A stretch of 39,083 nt of DNA from Oscillospiraceae bacterium (GCA_015067075.1 SVND01000020.1:1-39083); one strand, 5' to 3'. Positions 15,630 to 24,925 are shown, counted from the first letter of the stretch. The notes: generated by a model from the sequence alone, not told the origin. Made by a program: numbers and translations.

Positions 15630-17864
15630 TCATATAGCTTTAATTTTAAGCATTTCCGAGGACATATGGTGGCTGACTTTTATATGTAAGCCGTCGTTCA
15701 TCAATGAATGTCCCGAAACGCTTACCGCTTTGTCGTCAGACATATAAGTGACCTCGTATGCCTTGCTCCTGTCAAGGCCGCGAAGGCGCAGATGATAGGT
15801 GAGAGAATCCTTTAAAGCATCGTCGGAAACGGCAAATACGGCGGCAACGGCGCTGTTTTTGTCTGCGGAAACATACTCGGTAACTATCCACGGACAAGCT
15901 TCGTTAACGTGTAAAAACGGTGTATGATGATAAACCTTGCAATCGGCAAAAAGGGGACGCATAAAGCTTTTGTAAAAGTCGCTGTATTTATCGTAAATGG
16001 ATTTGAGATAGGGTGAAAATTCGCTGACTGTAGGTGCGGCGCCTCTGAACGTGGGACGGGAGAGCATGACGGCGCGTATCTGCGATTCAAGATCAACGTC
16101 CATGGGAAGATCACCGGATTCTGTTGAAAAACCGCGCAAAAGTATTTCAGGCGGCAAAAGCATTGTCATGTTGGACAGGATGCGAAGACCGCGCGGTGCA
16201 CGATGCCAATCGGAAAGCTCCGTGTTGTGAAATACGTTCATTACGCCTAAATCAAGCCGTCCGCCTCCTCCTGCACAGTTTTGCAAAGCTATATTCGGAC
16301 GAGCGGCTCTGACGCTTCGGAAAACACGGTAAAAGCCGTCGTAATAGCGCCAAAGAGTGTTTTCCGTAAAACCGCCGACGCTTCTCGTTCCGCCGAGACC
16401 GATGTCCTTGTTGTGGTCGATGCGCCAAAGATCAACGTCGTATTCATCGATCATGCGCAGTATTTCATCCGTCATCCATTTTTCTACATCGTCACGGGAA
16501 AGATCAAGAGTACCTGCGCAAACGTTTCCGTGACGCATTATTTGCCAATCTGAGTGCTCCTTAATAAGCTGTGACTCCCAGCCGACAGCTTCAATTTCGC
16601 TCCAAAGACCAAAACGCATACCTTTTTCATGGCATTTTGCGGCGATGGGCTTAAGACCGTGCTCAAGCCACGGGGCAGGTGTCCAATCGCCCGTATAGGC
16701 GGGCCAACAGCGGTTTTTTGCGTTTTCTCCGCCGTACCAGCCTGCATCGAAAATGTAAAGCTCACAGCCCGTTTCTGCAATAGCGTCAATATCTGTCATT
16801 ATTCCGTCGTGGGTTTCTCTGTCGCAAAGGTAACCGCGGTGGTTGCCTTCGATTTCACAAATAGGATAATTTTCGGGAAGCGGAGGAAGAACGCTGTGTC
16901 TGACAAAGCTATGTAAAGCATGGGTTATCTCGTCGTCGGAGCTGCGGAACGTGCCGAAAACAACAACGGGAGTATCAACGCTTTCCTTCGGCGCTAAAAC
17001 ACGAACAGCCTCTCCCTTGGGCGCAGTAATACCGATGCAAGCGGAGAGTGCATGGATAGTCTGATTATACATACCGAAGGGATGCGCCTCGTAATCCAGC
17101 GTACCGAAGGGTGTTTGCGTATAATCTACATTTGCGCTCCAATTTCCGCTGTAAGCAAATTCGCAAACGAAGGTTTCTCCGGAAAAAGCGTTGCGAAGCC
17201 AAAAGCTCGGTCTGTTCCAGCCTGATTTACCGCGAATACTTGAAAAGCTGACTTTTTCCTTTACCTTATCAAAGTAAAAATCACCTTCATGCCCCCAACG
17301 TGTATCGTGGCAATACGCAACGGAATACGGCACTGACGTATCTGTTAACGCCTCGTCTTTTCTATACCAAAAATCTGTATAGTGGGTGAAAACAGCACCT
17401 GAAAGGGGATAAACTGCATCAAAGGCAACGAAATCATCTGAAAGATTTTCTATGCGGAGCTTACGCGCCATAAGCTCGCCGCCGTCAAGACGTGTTATAA
17501 CACGGGCGCGAAGAGAATGCTTTTCGCTTAAAAGAGAAAGCTCGTAAGTCTTTCCGTCGGAGAAAAGTCCCAGAGTATCCGTGCTTTCGCAAAAGCCCTC
17601 AAGCGTCCAATCGTCAACCTCTTTATTGTCGATAATGAGTGTAAAGGCTTGAGACTTTACATCGCCGTAAACAGCGGAGATCTTATTTTTGGGGTAATGC
17701 ATATCGGGGTATACCTGCCCTGAGCAGTTGCGCCAACGGCAAACGTAACGTCCGTCAATAACGACCTCGTCAATTACCTGACGTCCTGAAAAAAGACGGG
17801 CACCGCACGGAGCGTCATCGGTTGGATTTAATCTGGGGTAAGCGGCTATATACTTATTATTCAT
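15630..17864 (-). CDS. GH36-family alpha-galactosidase
   Basis: The 744-residue cytosolic enzyme (no signal peptide) removes alpha-linked galactose from raffinose-type oligosaccharides or galactomannan pieces. Family GH36 layout: an N-terminal beta-sandwich (~1-300), then a barrel with FDAGWYGG (~372), the FGLWSEIEAV strand, nucleophile Asp483 in WRIDHNKD, the CAGGGGRLD loop (~530) and acid/base Asp552 in ELSDWHRAPRG. A C-terminal beta domain follows. A longer reading from 17933 would include the -35 box, so the start is ATG 17864, with AAGGG nine bases upstream. The length matches GH36 group I enzymes. It is monocistronic and divergent from the DUF2461 operon. Confidence 0.92.
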   Translation of the reverse strand: MNNKYIAAYPRLNPTDDAPCGARLFSGRQVIDEVVIDGRYVCRWRNCSGQVYPDMHYPKNKISAVYGDVKSQAFTLIIDNKEVDDWTLEGFCESTDTLGLFSDGKTYELSLLSEKHSLRARVITRLDGGELMARKLRIENLSDDFVAFDAVYPLSGAVFTHYTDFWYRKDEALTDTSVPYSVAYCHDTRWGHEGDFYFDKVKEKVSFSSIRGKSGWNRPSFWLRNAFSGETFVCEFAYSGNWSANVDYTQTPFGTLDYEAHPFGMYNQTIHALSACIGITAPKGEAVRVLAPKESVDTPVVVFGTFRSSDDEITHALHSFVRHSVLPPLPENYPICEIEGNHRGYLCDRETHDGIMTDIDAIAETGCELYIFDAGWYGGENAKNRCWPAYTGDWTPAPWLEHGLKPIAAKCHEKGMRFGLWSEIEAVGWESQLIKEHSDWQIMRHGNVCAGTLDLSRDDVEKWMTDEILRMIDEYDVDLWRIDHNKDIGLGGTRSVGGFTENTLWRYYDGFYRVFRSVRAARPNIALQNCAGGGGRLDLGVMNVFHNTELSDWHRAPRGLRILSNMTMLLPPEILLRGFSTESGDLPMDVDLESQIRAVMLSRPTFRGAAPTVSEFSPYLKSIYDKYSDFYKSFMRPLFADCKVYHHTPFLHVNEACPWIVTEYVSADKNSAVAAVFAVSDDALKDSLTYHLRLRGLDRSKAYEVTYMSDDKAVSVSGHSLMNDGLHIKVSHHMSSEMLKIKAI

Positions 17865-17904
17865 ACGAACCATCCCTTCTATATTAGCGAAATCGGTTGC
17901 GCAT

Positions 17905-17933
17905 ATTATATCATAGGGAAAAACTGTTGTCAA
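17905..17933 (-). promoter_or_regulatory. Promoter of the alpha-galactosidase gene
   Basis: A perfect TTGACA (17928-17933), 17-bp spacer and TATAAT (17905-17910) lie on the minus strand about 40 bp before the chosen start. They overlap the longer N-terminal reading, arguing against it. Confidence 0.9.
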
Positions 17934-17947
17934 GTTTAAAATTATAG

Positions 17948-17976
17948 TGGATTTTTATCGCAATATGTGGTATAAT
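17948..17976 (+). promoter_or_regulatory. Promoter of the DUF2461-udp-deoxynucleotidase operon
   Basis: TATAAT at 17971-17976 has an extended -10 TG at 17968-17969 and a poor -35 (TGGATT, 17948-17953) at 17 bp. It is back-to-back with the GH36 promoter. Confidence 0.6.
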
Positions 17977-18002
17977 TAAAAAAACATTTTCAGAGGTAGC
18001 CG

Positions 18003-18671
18003 ATGTTTTCAGAAAAAACCTTCGATTTTTTATGTGAAAACCGTTTCAGAAACAGCAGAGAATGGTTTCACGAGAATAAACAGGACTTTTTAAAGTATGT
18101 ATACGAGCCCCTTGCATCCTTGGCGATGGAGCTTACCCCCGTTATTTCGGAAATCGATCCGCAGATAATAACCGTTCCGAAGACCGATAAAACTATTTCA
18201 AGAGTTTACCGTGACACGCGATATTCAAGGGACAAGCTTCTTTACAGGGATCATATGTGGCTTTCCTTTAAGCGCGATAAAAAGGCGTTTCCGCATTATC
18301 CCGAATTTTTTGTTGTCGTAACACCTGACGGATTTTCTTACGGCTGCGGATATTATGAGGCGACGCCTGATGCTGTGGTAAGCATGCGCAAGCTGATAAC
18401 CGATCGCTCGCCCGTATTTTTAAATGCTCTTAATGCCTTTCAGGCGCAGAATGAATTTTACCTTGAAGGGCAAAGGTACAAAAAAAGCAAATATCCCAAC
18501 GAGCCTGAAAATATAAAGAATTGGCTCGACAGAAAAAACATTTGCGCCATAGCGGACAGCAAGGATTTTGAGCTTTTATTTTCCGATAAGCTGGGCGAAA
18601 AGCTTGGCGAAGCATTTATGAAGATGGAAGCGCTGTATAACTTTTTCATATGCGCTGAAGAGTCTAAATAA
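18003..18671 (+). CDS. DUF2461 family protein
   Basis: The 222-residue soluble protein matches DUF2461 (TIGR02453): the N-terminal FDFLCENRFRNSREWFHENK, the central KTDKTISRVYRDTRYSRDKLLYRDHMWLSF with its conserved Arg/Asp/Tyr run (residues ~60-92), and PEFFVVVTPDGFSYGCGYYEA (~100-121). The function of the family is unknown. AGAGG lies upstream of ATG. It is first gene of an operon, 12 bp before the nucleoside phosphorylase, so a role in or near nucleotide metabolism is possible but unproven. Confidence 0.92.
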   Translation: MFSEKTFDFLCENRFRNSREWFHENKQDFLKYVYEPLASLAMELTPVISEIDPQIITVPKTDKTISRVYRDTRYSRDKLLYRDHMWLSFKRDKKAFPHYPEFFVVVTPDGFSYGCGYYEATPDAVVSMRKLITDRSPVFLNALNAFQAQNEFYLEGQRYKKSKYPNEPENIKNWLDRKNICAIADSKDFELLFSDKLGEKLGEAFMKMEALYNFFICAEESK

Positions 18672-18683
18672 GGAGATGTTTTT

Positions 18684-19457
18684 ATGCTTGAAAGCATGGA
18701 AAAGCTGTATCATATCGACGTTTTACCCGGTCAGGTGGGCGAATATGTAATTTTAACGGGCGATCCGGGAAGATGTGAAAAAATAGCATCATATCTTGAT
18801 AATGCAAAGATAGTTGCCCATAAGCGTGAATATGTAACGTACACGGGCTCACTTTGCGGAAAAGCCGTTTCCGTTACGTCAACGGGAATAGGCGGTCCGT
18901 CCGCAGCGATCGCCGTTGAGGAGCTTTACATGGCGGGAGCACGCACTTTTATACGTGTTGGCACTTGCGGCGGTATGGATCTTGACGTTATGGGCGGCGA
19001 TATCGTAATTGCAACGGCTTCCATAAGACAGGACGGTACGGGAAATGAGTATTTGCCTATTGAATTTCCAGCAGTTGCCGATTTCGATGCAGTAACTGCC
19101 TTGGTGCAAGCGGCACAAAAGCTTGATTTAAGGTATCATACGGGCGTTGTACATTGCAAGGATTCCTTTTACGGTCAGCATAGCCCGTCTCGTATGCCCA
19201 TTGCAAATCAGCTTAAGGATAAATGGAACGCATATATTCAGGGCGGTGCTCTCGCAAGTGAAATGGAATCGTCAACTATTTTTCTCATTTCAGGTATATT
19301 AAAAGCGCGGGCGGCGACTGTTTTGCTTGCCGTATGGAATCAGGAAAGACGTGATGCGGGACTTGACAATCCGGAAGCTCACGATACGGAGCCTGCCATA
19401 AAAACGGCGGTAGAGGCAATGAAGATCCTCATTGAAAAGGATGGTCAAAAGCAATGA
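18684..19457 (+). CDS. udp: Uridine phosphorylase (nucleoside phosphorylase I family)
   Basis: The 257-residue enzyme uses phosphate to split nucleosides into base and (deoxy)ribose 1-phosphate. Motifs are the phosphate-binding [11 protein letters not shown] (residues ~26-36) and RVGTCGG (~92-98), and the base-binding [14 protein letters not shown] (~190-204). The segment [14 protein letters not shown] resembles Firmicutes uridine phosphorylases more than PNP. The exact base preference is not certain. AAGGAG precedes ATG. It overlaps the next gene by four bases, suggesting sequential dephosphorylation and phosphorolysis of nucleotides. Confidence 0.88.
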   Translation: MLESMEKLYHIDVLPGQVGEYVILTGDPGRCEKIASYLDNAKIVAHKREYVTYTGSLCGKAVSVTSTGIGGPSAAIAVEELYMAGARTFIRVGTCGGMDLDVMGGDIVIATASIRQDGTGNEYLPIEFPAVADFDAVTALVQAAQKLDLRYHTGVVHCKDSFYGQHSPSRMPIANQLKDKWNAYIQGGALASEMESSTIFLISGILKARAATVLLAVWNQERRDAGLDNPEAHDTEPAIKTAVEAMKILIEKDGQKQ

Positions 19458-20038
19458 AATTTCACTTTTTCGGCATTTTAATGCGTATGAAGTATATAAA
19501 CCGCTGGGGACTTATGCGCAATACTTACCCCGAGAATATTCAGCAGCACAGCAGCGAAACAGCGATACTTGCCCATGCCATTGCAAAAATCGGGAATATA
19601 TATTTCGGAAAAAGCTACGATTCGGACCGTGCGGCAACTCTTGCACTGTATCACGATGCAAATGAAATTTTAACGGGCGATCTTCCGACACCTGTAAAGT
19701 ATCTTAATCCGTCGATAATGACCGCTTATAAGCAGGTGGAAACAGAAGCGTCGAAGCAACTTTTGTCCATGCTTCCCGAAGAGCTTTTGCCTGAATATGA
19801 AAGCTATTTTCTCGAAAATGAAGATGATAAAGAGCTTTGGAAGCTTGTAAAAGCGGCTGATAAGCTGTCGGCTTATATTAAATGTGTTGAAGAACGAAAA
19901 GCAGGTAACAGCGAATTTAAGGAAGCGGAGAATGCCACGTTGAACGCTATAAAAGCTTTAAAGCTTTCGGAGGTTGACAAGTTTATGGAGCTTTTCGCGC
20001 CCAGCTTCGAGCTTTCATTGGATGAACAGAAAAGATAA
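19454..20038 (+). CDS. yfbR: HD-domain 5'-deoxynucleotidase (YfbR-like)
   Basis: The 194-residue metal-dependent phosphohydrolase removes the 5' phosphate of deoxynucleoside monophosphates. HD residues are seen in [16 protein letters not shown] (His32), [19 protein letters not shown] (His67, Asp68) and [12 protein letters not shown] (Asp ~134), as in E. coli YfbR. Its product is the substrate of the phosphorylase encoded upstream, with which it overlaps by four bases. No clear terminator follows. Confidence 0.92.
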   Translation: MKFHFFGILMRMKYINRWGLMRNTYPENIQQHSSETAILAHAIAKIGNIYFGKSYDSDRAATLALYHDANEILTGDLPTPVKYLNPSIMTAYKQVETEASKQLLSMLPEELLPEYESYFLENEDDKELWKLVKAADKLSAYIKCVEERKAGNSEFKEAENATLNAIKALKLSEVDKFMELFAPSFELSLDEQKR

Positions 20039-20050
20039 CTTTAAATTTAC

Positions 20051-20086
20051 ACAAAATATGGCTTGAATGTGACAAAATATGTCTTG
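20051..20086 (+). promoter_or_regulatory. Pair of 15-bp direct repeats, possible AraC-type activator site
   Basis: ACAAAATATGGCTTG (20051-20065) and ACAAAATATGTCTTG (20072-20086) match at 14 of 15 positions and start exactly 21 bp apart, two helical turns. The second overlaps the first three bases of the -35 box. This is the geometry of AraC-family activator sites. No AraC-type regulator gene is in the window. Confidence 0.6.
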
Positions 20087-20112
20087 CAAATATGAAATCT
20101 AAATTGTATACT
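20084..20112 (+). promoter_or_regulatory. Promoter of the isomerase-SLH hydrolase-wecC operon
   Basis: TTGCAA (20084-20089), a 17-bp spacer and TATACT (20107-20112) lie about 30 bp upstream of the ATG. Confidence 0.8.
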
Positions 20113-20142
20113 TAAGTTAAAAGAAACTTAGGAGCTGATATT

Positions 20143-21642
20143 ATGATCACAAACATACCGAATTCAAAAATTGCAGTTGTTGCCGTAAGCCGAGATTGCT
20201 TCCCTGTGGAGCTGTCACGATCAAGAAGGCAGGCTGTTTGCCTTGAATGCAAAAAAGCAGGGATAGAGGTCACGGAAATTGAGACCGTAATCGAAAATGA
20301 AAAGCAAGCTATGGCTGTGCTTGACGAGCTTATTGCAAAGAAGATAGATGCGCTCGTTATTTATCTCGGAAACTTCGGACCGGAAGGACCGACAACGATG
20401 CTTGCGCAAAAGTTTTCATCTATTTGCGGCGGTGCAGTAATGTTCGTTGCGGCGGCTGAGGACAGCGCTGATAAGCTTATCGGCGGCAGAGGCGATGCTT
20501 ACTGCGGAATGCTCAGTGCATCGTATAACCTTTCCTTGCGCGGCGTGAAGGTGTACATTCCCGAGTATCCCGTCGGCACACCCGATGAGGTTGCTGAAAT
20601 GATCGGTGGGTTTAAGCCTGTGGCTGACGCTTATACGGGAATTAAAAATCTTAAAATTATAACGTTTGGACCTCGTCCCGCTGATTTTTACGCTTGCAAT
20701 TCACCAATAAAGCCTCTTTTTGATTTGGGCGTCGAGGTTGAGGAAAACAGCGAGCTTGACCTTTTTGAGTCATTTAACGCTCATGAAAATGACGAGCGGA
20801 TCGGCGCTAAGGTCGACGAGATGAAAGCGGAGCTTGGCGAAGGACTTAATTACAGCGGCGTTTTGACAAAGCTTGCCCAATATGAGCTTACCTTGCTCGA
20901 TTGGGTAGAGGCTCACAAGGGCGCGAAGAAATACGTTGCAATTGCGGGCAAATGCTGGCCTGCGTTCCAGACACAGTTCCATTTCGTTCCGTGCTATGTA
21001 AATTCACGTCTTGCTTCAATGGGCATTCCCGTATCCTGCGAGGTGGATATTTACGGCGCACTCAGCGAGTACATAATGACCTGCATCACAAAAGCGCCTG
21101 CAACGCTTCTTGACATCAATAACAGCGTACCGCGAGATATGTACGAAAGCGAAAAGGATGGCAATCTTACGGGTTATACGAATAAGGATCTTTTCATGGG
21201 CTTCCATTGCGGAAATACTCCTTCATGCAGACTCAAACAGCCGAAGCTCAATTTCCAGCGTATTATGCACCGTTTGCTTGAGCCCGATAGCGAGCCGAAC
21301 ATCACAAGAGGCACTATCGAAGGTGATATAGCGGCATCTGATATAACTGCGTTCAGGCTTCATTCCACCGTTGACAGCAAGCTTATAAGCTATATTGCCG
21401 AGGGTGAAACAATTGATATGCCGTCCAACTCCTTTGGAAGCATCGGCGTTTTCGCAATTCACGAAATGGGCAGATTTTACAGATATGCTCTTATTGAAAA
21501 GCATTATCCTCATCACGGCGCAGTCGGCTTTGCCCATTGCGGAAAAACGCTTTACAATTTGCTCAAGCTTTTAGGCGTTGAGGATATAAGCGTAAATCTT
21601 CCCAAGGGCTTAATGTATCCCACGGAAAATCCATTTAAATAA
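20143..21642 (+). CDS. L-fucose/L-arabinose isomerase family protein
   Basis: The 499-residue cytosolic enzyme belongs to the FucI/AraA superfamily of metal-dependent aldose-ketose isomerases. Visible are the N-terminal Rossmann-like part with ALVIYLGNFGPEGPTTMLA (residues ~77-95), the central GKCWPAFQTQFHFVPCYVNSRLASMGIPVSCEVDIYGALSEY (~270-311) with candidate metal ligands Glu and Asp, and a C-terminal FHCGNTP motif (~352). The real sugar substrate cannot be read from sequence. It heads an operon with an SLH-anchored hydrolase 19 bp downstream, so it may process a sugar released by that enzyme. AGGAG lies upstream of ATG. Confidence 0.85.
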   Translation: MITNIPNSKIAVVAVSRDCFPVELSRSRRQAVCLECKKAGIEVTEIETVIENEKQAMAVLDELIAKKIDALVIYLGNFGPEGPTTMLAQKFSSICGGAVMFVAAAEDSADKLIGGRGDAYCGMLSASYNLSLRGVKVYIPEYPVGTPDEVAEMIGGFKPVADAYTGIKNLKIITFGPRPADFYACNSPIKPLFDLGVEVEENSELDLFESFNAHENDERIGAKVDEMKAELGEGLNYSGVLTKLAQYELTLLDWVEAHKGAKKYVAIAGKCWPAFQTQFHFVPCYVNSRLASMGIPVSCEVDIYGALSEYIMTCITKAPATLLDINNSVPRDMYESEKDGNLTGYTNKDLFMGFHCGNTPSCRLKQPKLNFQRIMHRLLEPDSEPNITRGTIEGDIAASDITAFRLHSTVDSKLISYIAEGETIDMPSNSFGSIGVFAIHEMGRFYRYALIEKHYPHHGAVGFAHCGKTLYNLLKLLGVEDISVNLPKGLMYPTENPFK

Positions 21643-21661
21643 TGAATAGAGAGGTTTAGCT

Positions 21662-23635
21662 ATGAAAAAGGTTTTATCATTTTTACTTGCAATTATAATG
21701 GTAATTTCCCTTTGTATTACGGGCTTTGCCATGGAAACGTCGTCCAAGCTTGATGGCGAGCCGTCCGATTGGGCGCGCTCTGAGATAAGAGAGGCTCTTG
21801 CATACGGTCTTGTTCCCGAAAGTGTAAACGGAAACTATAAGCAAGACATCACTCGCTCGGAATTTTGCGACCTTATCGTAAACCTTATTGAAGTCATCAG
21901 CGTTAAAAGTATTGATGATTTTGTAAACGCTTATTCCGAAAAGCTTGAAAACGTATCTTTTCCCGATACTGACAGTGCTACCGTTTTAGCGGCGGCAAAG
22001 CTTGGCATTGTAAACGGACGAACAAGCGGCAGTTTTGATCCCGATGCAAATATAACACGCCAGGAGGCTGCGAAGATGCTTGCCCTTACTGCAAAGGTAG
22101 TTGGTGAAAGCATTACAAGCGAAAGCGGCGCGCAGTTTGCTGACAAAGACGCTATTTACAACTGGGCTTTGGAATACGTAAACTACGTTTATGCTCAAGG
22201 TATAATGAAGGGTACGTCTACAGGTGAAAATCCGAACTTCTCACCCCTTCGCACGTATACCCGTGAGCAGTCTATACTTACAGCGCTCAGACTTTACGGC
22301 GTGCTTTATAAGTATTATCCCACGCCTACGGCAATACCTGTACCGAGCACACCTATTATAAATACACTTCCTACTGATGCAGGGGAGGCGGGCGACGTGA
22401 GAAAGCTTGAACCGATGACTTTGACCGAATATGACGTACTTACGATAAAAGACGGCGTATTTATGCTTGAAGGCAAGCCCTTTGTTGAAATAAGCTTCAA
22501 TAAATTTGATCTGCTTTGGCAAATTATCGATCCGCTTCTTGTGGGTGATATGGCAACTTACAACAGCATGATCAAAAAGCAGGAGCAGTCTTTAAAGGAG
22601 CTCAATGAAATGGGCTTCCGTTCAATCCGTGTTTTCATGGCGCCGTGGGGACCGTATGACGTTAAAAAGGCGTGGTATAATCCCAAAAACGGAGAAAGTT
22701 TGCTTTTCAAAGCGATTGATGAAGTTGTAAGAATGTGCGAAGAAAACGATATTAAGATCGTTTGGTGCATGGGACTTACGGGATTTGTTGAAAAATGGAT
22801 CGAAAGTGACCGTAACGGTTGGCATTGGGCATACGGCGATTACCATATGCGCGAATTGATTGCTGATGAAAACTGCGTTGCACGTCAGGAAATGTACAAA
22901 TATCTTGACGCTGTTATACAGCGCTACAGAAACAGCAAGGCTGTTTTGACATGGGAGTTTGCCAATGAGATAACTCTTTCTGCTGACATACTTCCGGGTG
23001 AAAAGGTATATGAAGGCGAAAGAATGCCAACGCTTGAGGAAATTGCAAAGTTTTTTGACGATGTTGCCGCACGAATCCGTCTTAACGATCCGCTTCGTCT
23101 TATCAACAGCGGCGGAAGCAGTATGCGTGAGCATCAGTGGAATCTCTATGTCAACAATAAATGGCAGCTTGACCTTAAGAGTGAGCAGTATAAAGCGTTG
23201 GAGCTTCTTTATAAGGACAGAGGCTGTGATATAATTGATATTCATTGGTATGCGAACAATACGCTCGGTCCCGTTGTCATTGATGACGAAACGTACAACA
23301 ATGTAAACCTCGGGCTTGCGGATTATATGGAATTTGCAAAGGAAATCGGAAAACCGCTTATGGTCGGTGAGATCGGTATTATGCCTATGGCGGACACTCC
23401 GAATTACTTTGCCGATAATTCCGATGTTGAAAAAGCGAAGCCTTTCTTCCAGCGTCAGCTCGATGAGATAGTTGATGCAGGCGTACAGCTCTCATATTGG
23501 TGGCAGTACGGCTCTGACCGTCCTCAGGATGAGGGTGTTGGTCAGTTTACATTGCGCAAGGGCTTGGATGACGAGCTTTTGCAGATGATAATTGACGCAA
23601 ACAAGCGTTTGAAGGAAAAATACAACGCAAATTAA
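21662..23635 (+). CDS. SLH-domain surface-anchored GH5-like glycoside hydrolase
   Basis: This 657-residue exported protein has a signal peptide (~1-23), three S-layer-homology repeats (~33-80, ~97-148, ~156-216) with the ITRSE, ITRQE and YTREQ motifs, a short Pro-rich linker (~218-240), and a TIM-barrel domain (~250-655). The clan GH-A acid/base is Glu436 in WEFANEI and the nucleophile is Glu570 in LMVGEIGI. His528 in IDIHWYA fits the barrel. The pattern is close to GH5 mannanases and related endo-glycosidases, but the exact activity is unknown. SLH repeats bind secondary cell-wall polymer and hold the enzyme at the cell surface. GAGAGGT precedes ATG. It is second gene of the operon. Confidence 0.88.
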   Translation: MKKVLSFLLAIIMVISLCITGFAMETSSKLDGEPSDWARSEIREALAYGLVPESVNGNYKQDITRSEFCDLIVNLIEVISVKSIDDFVNAYSEKLENVSFPDTDSATVLAAAKLGIVNGRTSGSFDPDANITRQEAAKMLALTAKVVGESITSESGAQFADKDAIYNWALEYVNYVYAQGIMKGTSTGENPNFSPLRTYTREQSILTALRLYGVLYKYYPTPTAIPVPSTPIINTLPTDAGEAGDVRKLEPMTLTEYDVLTIKDGVFMLEGKPFVEISFNKFDLLWQIIDPLLVGDMATYNSMIKKQEQSLKELNEMGFRSIRVFMAPWGPYDVKKAWYNPKNGESLLFKAIDEVVRMCEENDIKIVWCMGLTGFVEKWIESDRNGWHWAYGDYHMRELIADENCVARQEMYKYLDAVIQRYRNSKAVLTWEFANEITLSADILPGEKVYEGERMPTLEEIAKFFDDVAARIRLNDPLRLINSGGSSMREHQWNLYVNNKWQLDLKSEQYKALELLYKDRGCDIIDIHWYANNTLGPVVIDDETYNNVNLGLADYMEFAKEIGKPLMVGEIGIMPMADTPNYFADNSDVEKAKPFFQRQLDEIVDAGVQLSYWWQYGSDRPQDEGVGQFTLRKGLDDELLQMIIDANKRLKEKYNAN

Positions 23636-23655
23636 TTTATAAAGGATAAATTGAG

Positions 23656-24879
23656 ATGAACGAAAAAACTGTTGTAAATGTAGTAGGACTTGGCTATATC
23701 GGCTTGCCGACGGCGCTTATCATGGCGGCAAACGGCGTAAGCGTAGTCGGCACAGATAAAAATCCCTCCCTTGTTGAAAAGTTGCAGGGCGGAAGCGTTA
23801 CTTTTGAGGAGGACGGACTTGAGGAGCTTTATCAAAAGGCTGTGGAAGGAAAGATCCGTTTTTCCGCGTCGAATATCAAAGCTGACGTATATATCGTTGC
23901 CGTGCCTACGCCTTATGACAAAAACAGCAAGAAAATTGACACAGGCTATGTTGTTGCGGCGCTGAAGGACGTGCTTAACGTGTGCGAAAACGGTGCTGTC
24001 GTTGTTGTCGAGTCTACCGTTTCACCCGGCACCATAGATAAATTTATCCGTCCCGTCGTCAAAGCAAGCGGAAAAACTGTTTCCCTTGTCCATGCACCCG
24101 AGCGTATTATACCCGGAAATATGCTGGCGGAGCTTGTGAAAAACTCGCGCACCATCGGTGCAGACGACCGCGAAACAGGGGAAAAGGTAAAACAGCTTTA
24201 TTCGTCATTTTGTAAAGGTGAAATAGTTGTCACCGATATTCGCACGGCAGAAATGACAAAGGTAGTTGAAAACACGTACAGAGATATCAACATCGCTTTC
24301 GCAAACGAGCTTGCAAAGATATGCCGCTCTGATAATATGGATGTTTATGAAATAATCCGCATTGCAAATAAGCATCCGAGAGTAAATATACTTACACCGG
24401 GTCCCGGTGTCGGCGGACATTGCATTTCAGTTGACCCGTGGTTTTTGGTCGGTGACTATCCGGGCCTTGCAAATATTATTCTTGCCGCCCGTAAGATAAA
24501 CGATTCTATGCCTGAATTTGTCCTTGAGAGAATAGGCGAGATAATGGAGCAAAACGGAATTGAGGACGTTTCAAAGGTCGGACTTTACGGACTTACCTAT
24601 AAAGAAAACGTTGATGATGTCCGTGAAAGCCCGACGTTGCAGCTTCTTGAAAGTATGCGCAAGCATCTTGCAACGGGAATTAAAGTGTATGACCCGTATG
24701 TAAAAAATGATATTGTAAAGTGTCAGTATCATGATTTTGATGCGTTCCTTAATGACGTCGATATGGTCGTTATTATGGTCGGCCACGATGAGATACGTGA
24801 AAACATGGATAAGCTTAAGGGCAAGGTGGTTTTTGATACACGAAACATCTGCAACCTTGACGGAGTAAATAAGCTGTAA
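23656..24879 (+). CDS. wecC: UDP-N-acetyl-D-mannosamine dehydrogenase (UDP-glucose/GDP-mannose DH family)
   Basis: The 407-residue cytosolic enzyme oxidises C6 of a UDP-sugar to the uronic acid with two NAD+. It has an N-terminal Rossmann motif (VGLGYIGLPTA, ~10-20), ESTVSPGT (~119-126), the catalytic Cys256 in GPGVGGHCISVDPW, and a C-terminal GLTYKENVDDVRESPT motif (~314-329). HAPERIIPGN and the sequence GGHCISVDPWFL favour the WecC/MnaB type that makes UDP-ManNAcA. The product could feed a ManNAc-containing cell-wall polymer, the known ligand of SLH domains; this is inference. No UDP-GlcNAc 2-epimerase gene is near. It ends at a bidirectional terminator. Confidence 0.88.
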   Translation: MNEKTVVNVVGLGYIGLPTALIMAANGVSVVGTDKNPSLVEKLQGGSVTFEEDGLEELYQKAVEGKIRFSASNIKADVYIVAVPTPYDKNSKKIDTGYVVAALKDVLNVCENGAVVVVESTVSPGTIDKFIRPVVKASGKTVSLVHAPERIIPGNMLAELVKNSRTIGADDRETGEKVKQLYSSFCKGEIVVTDIRTAEMTKVVENTYRDINIAFANELAKICRSDNMDVYEIIRIANKHPRVNILTPGPGVGGHCISVDPWFLVGDYPGLANIILAARKINDSMPEFVLERIGEIMEQNGIEDVSKVGLYGLTYKENVDDVRESPTLQLLESMRKHLATGIKVYDPYVKNDIVKCQYHDFDAFLNDVDMVVIMVGHDEIRENMDKLKGKVVFDTRNICNLDGVNKL

Positions 24880-24890
24880 AAGCATATGAG

Positions 24891-24923
24891 AAAAGCGCTA
24901 CTGTGTAAAACAGTAGCGCTTTT
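24891..24923. terminator. Bidirectional terminator between wecC and the XRE gene
   Basis: A perfect 14-bp stem (AAAAGCGCTACTGT / ACAGTAGCGCTTTT) with a 5-base loop closes both converging transcripts. Confidence 0.9.
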
Positions 24924-24925
24924 GC

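Noticed and set aside
17865-17933. 23-residue N-terminal extension of the alpha-galactosidase
   Set aside because: It would start at the -35 box of the gene's own promoter and has no ribosome site.
17948-17970. CCAC pair about 20 bp apart upstream of the GH36 promoter as another activator site
   Set aside because: Only four to five bases match, too little to support.
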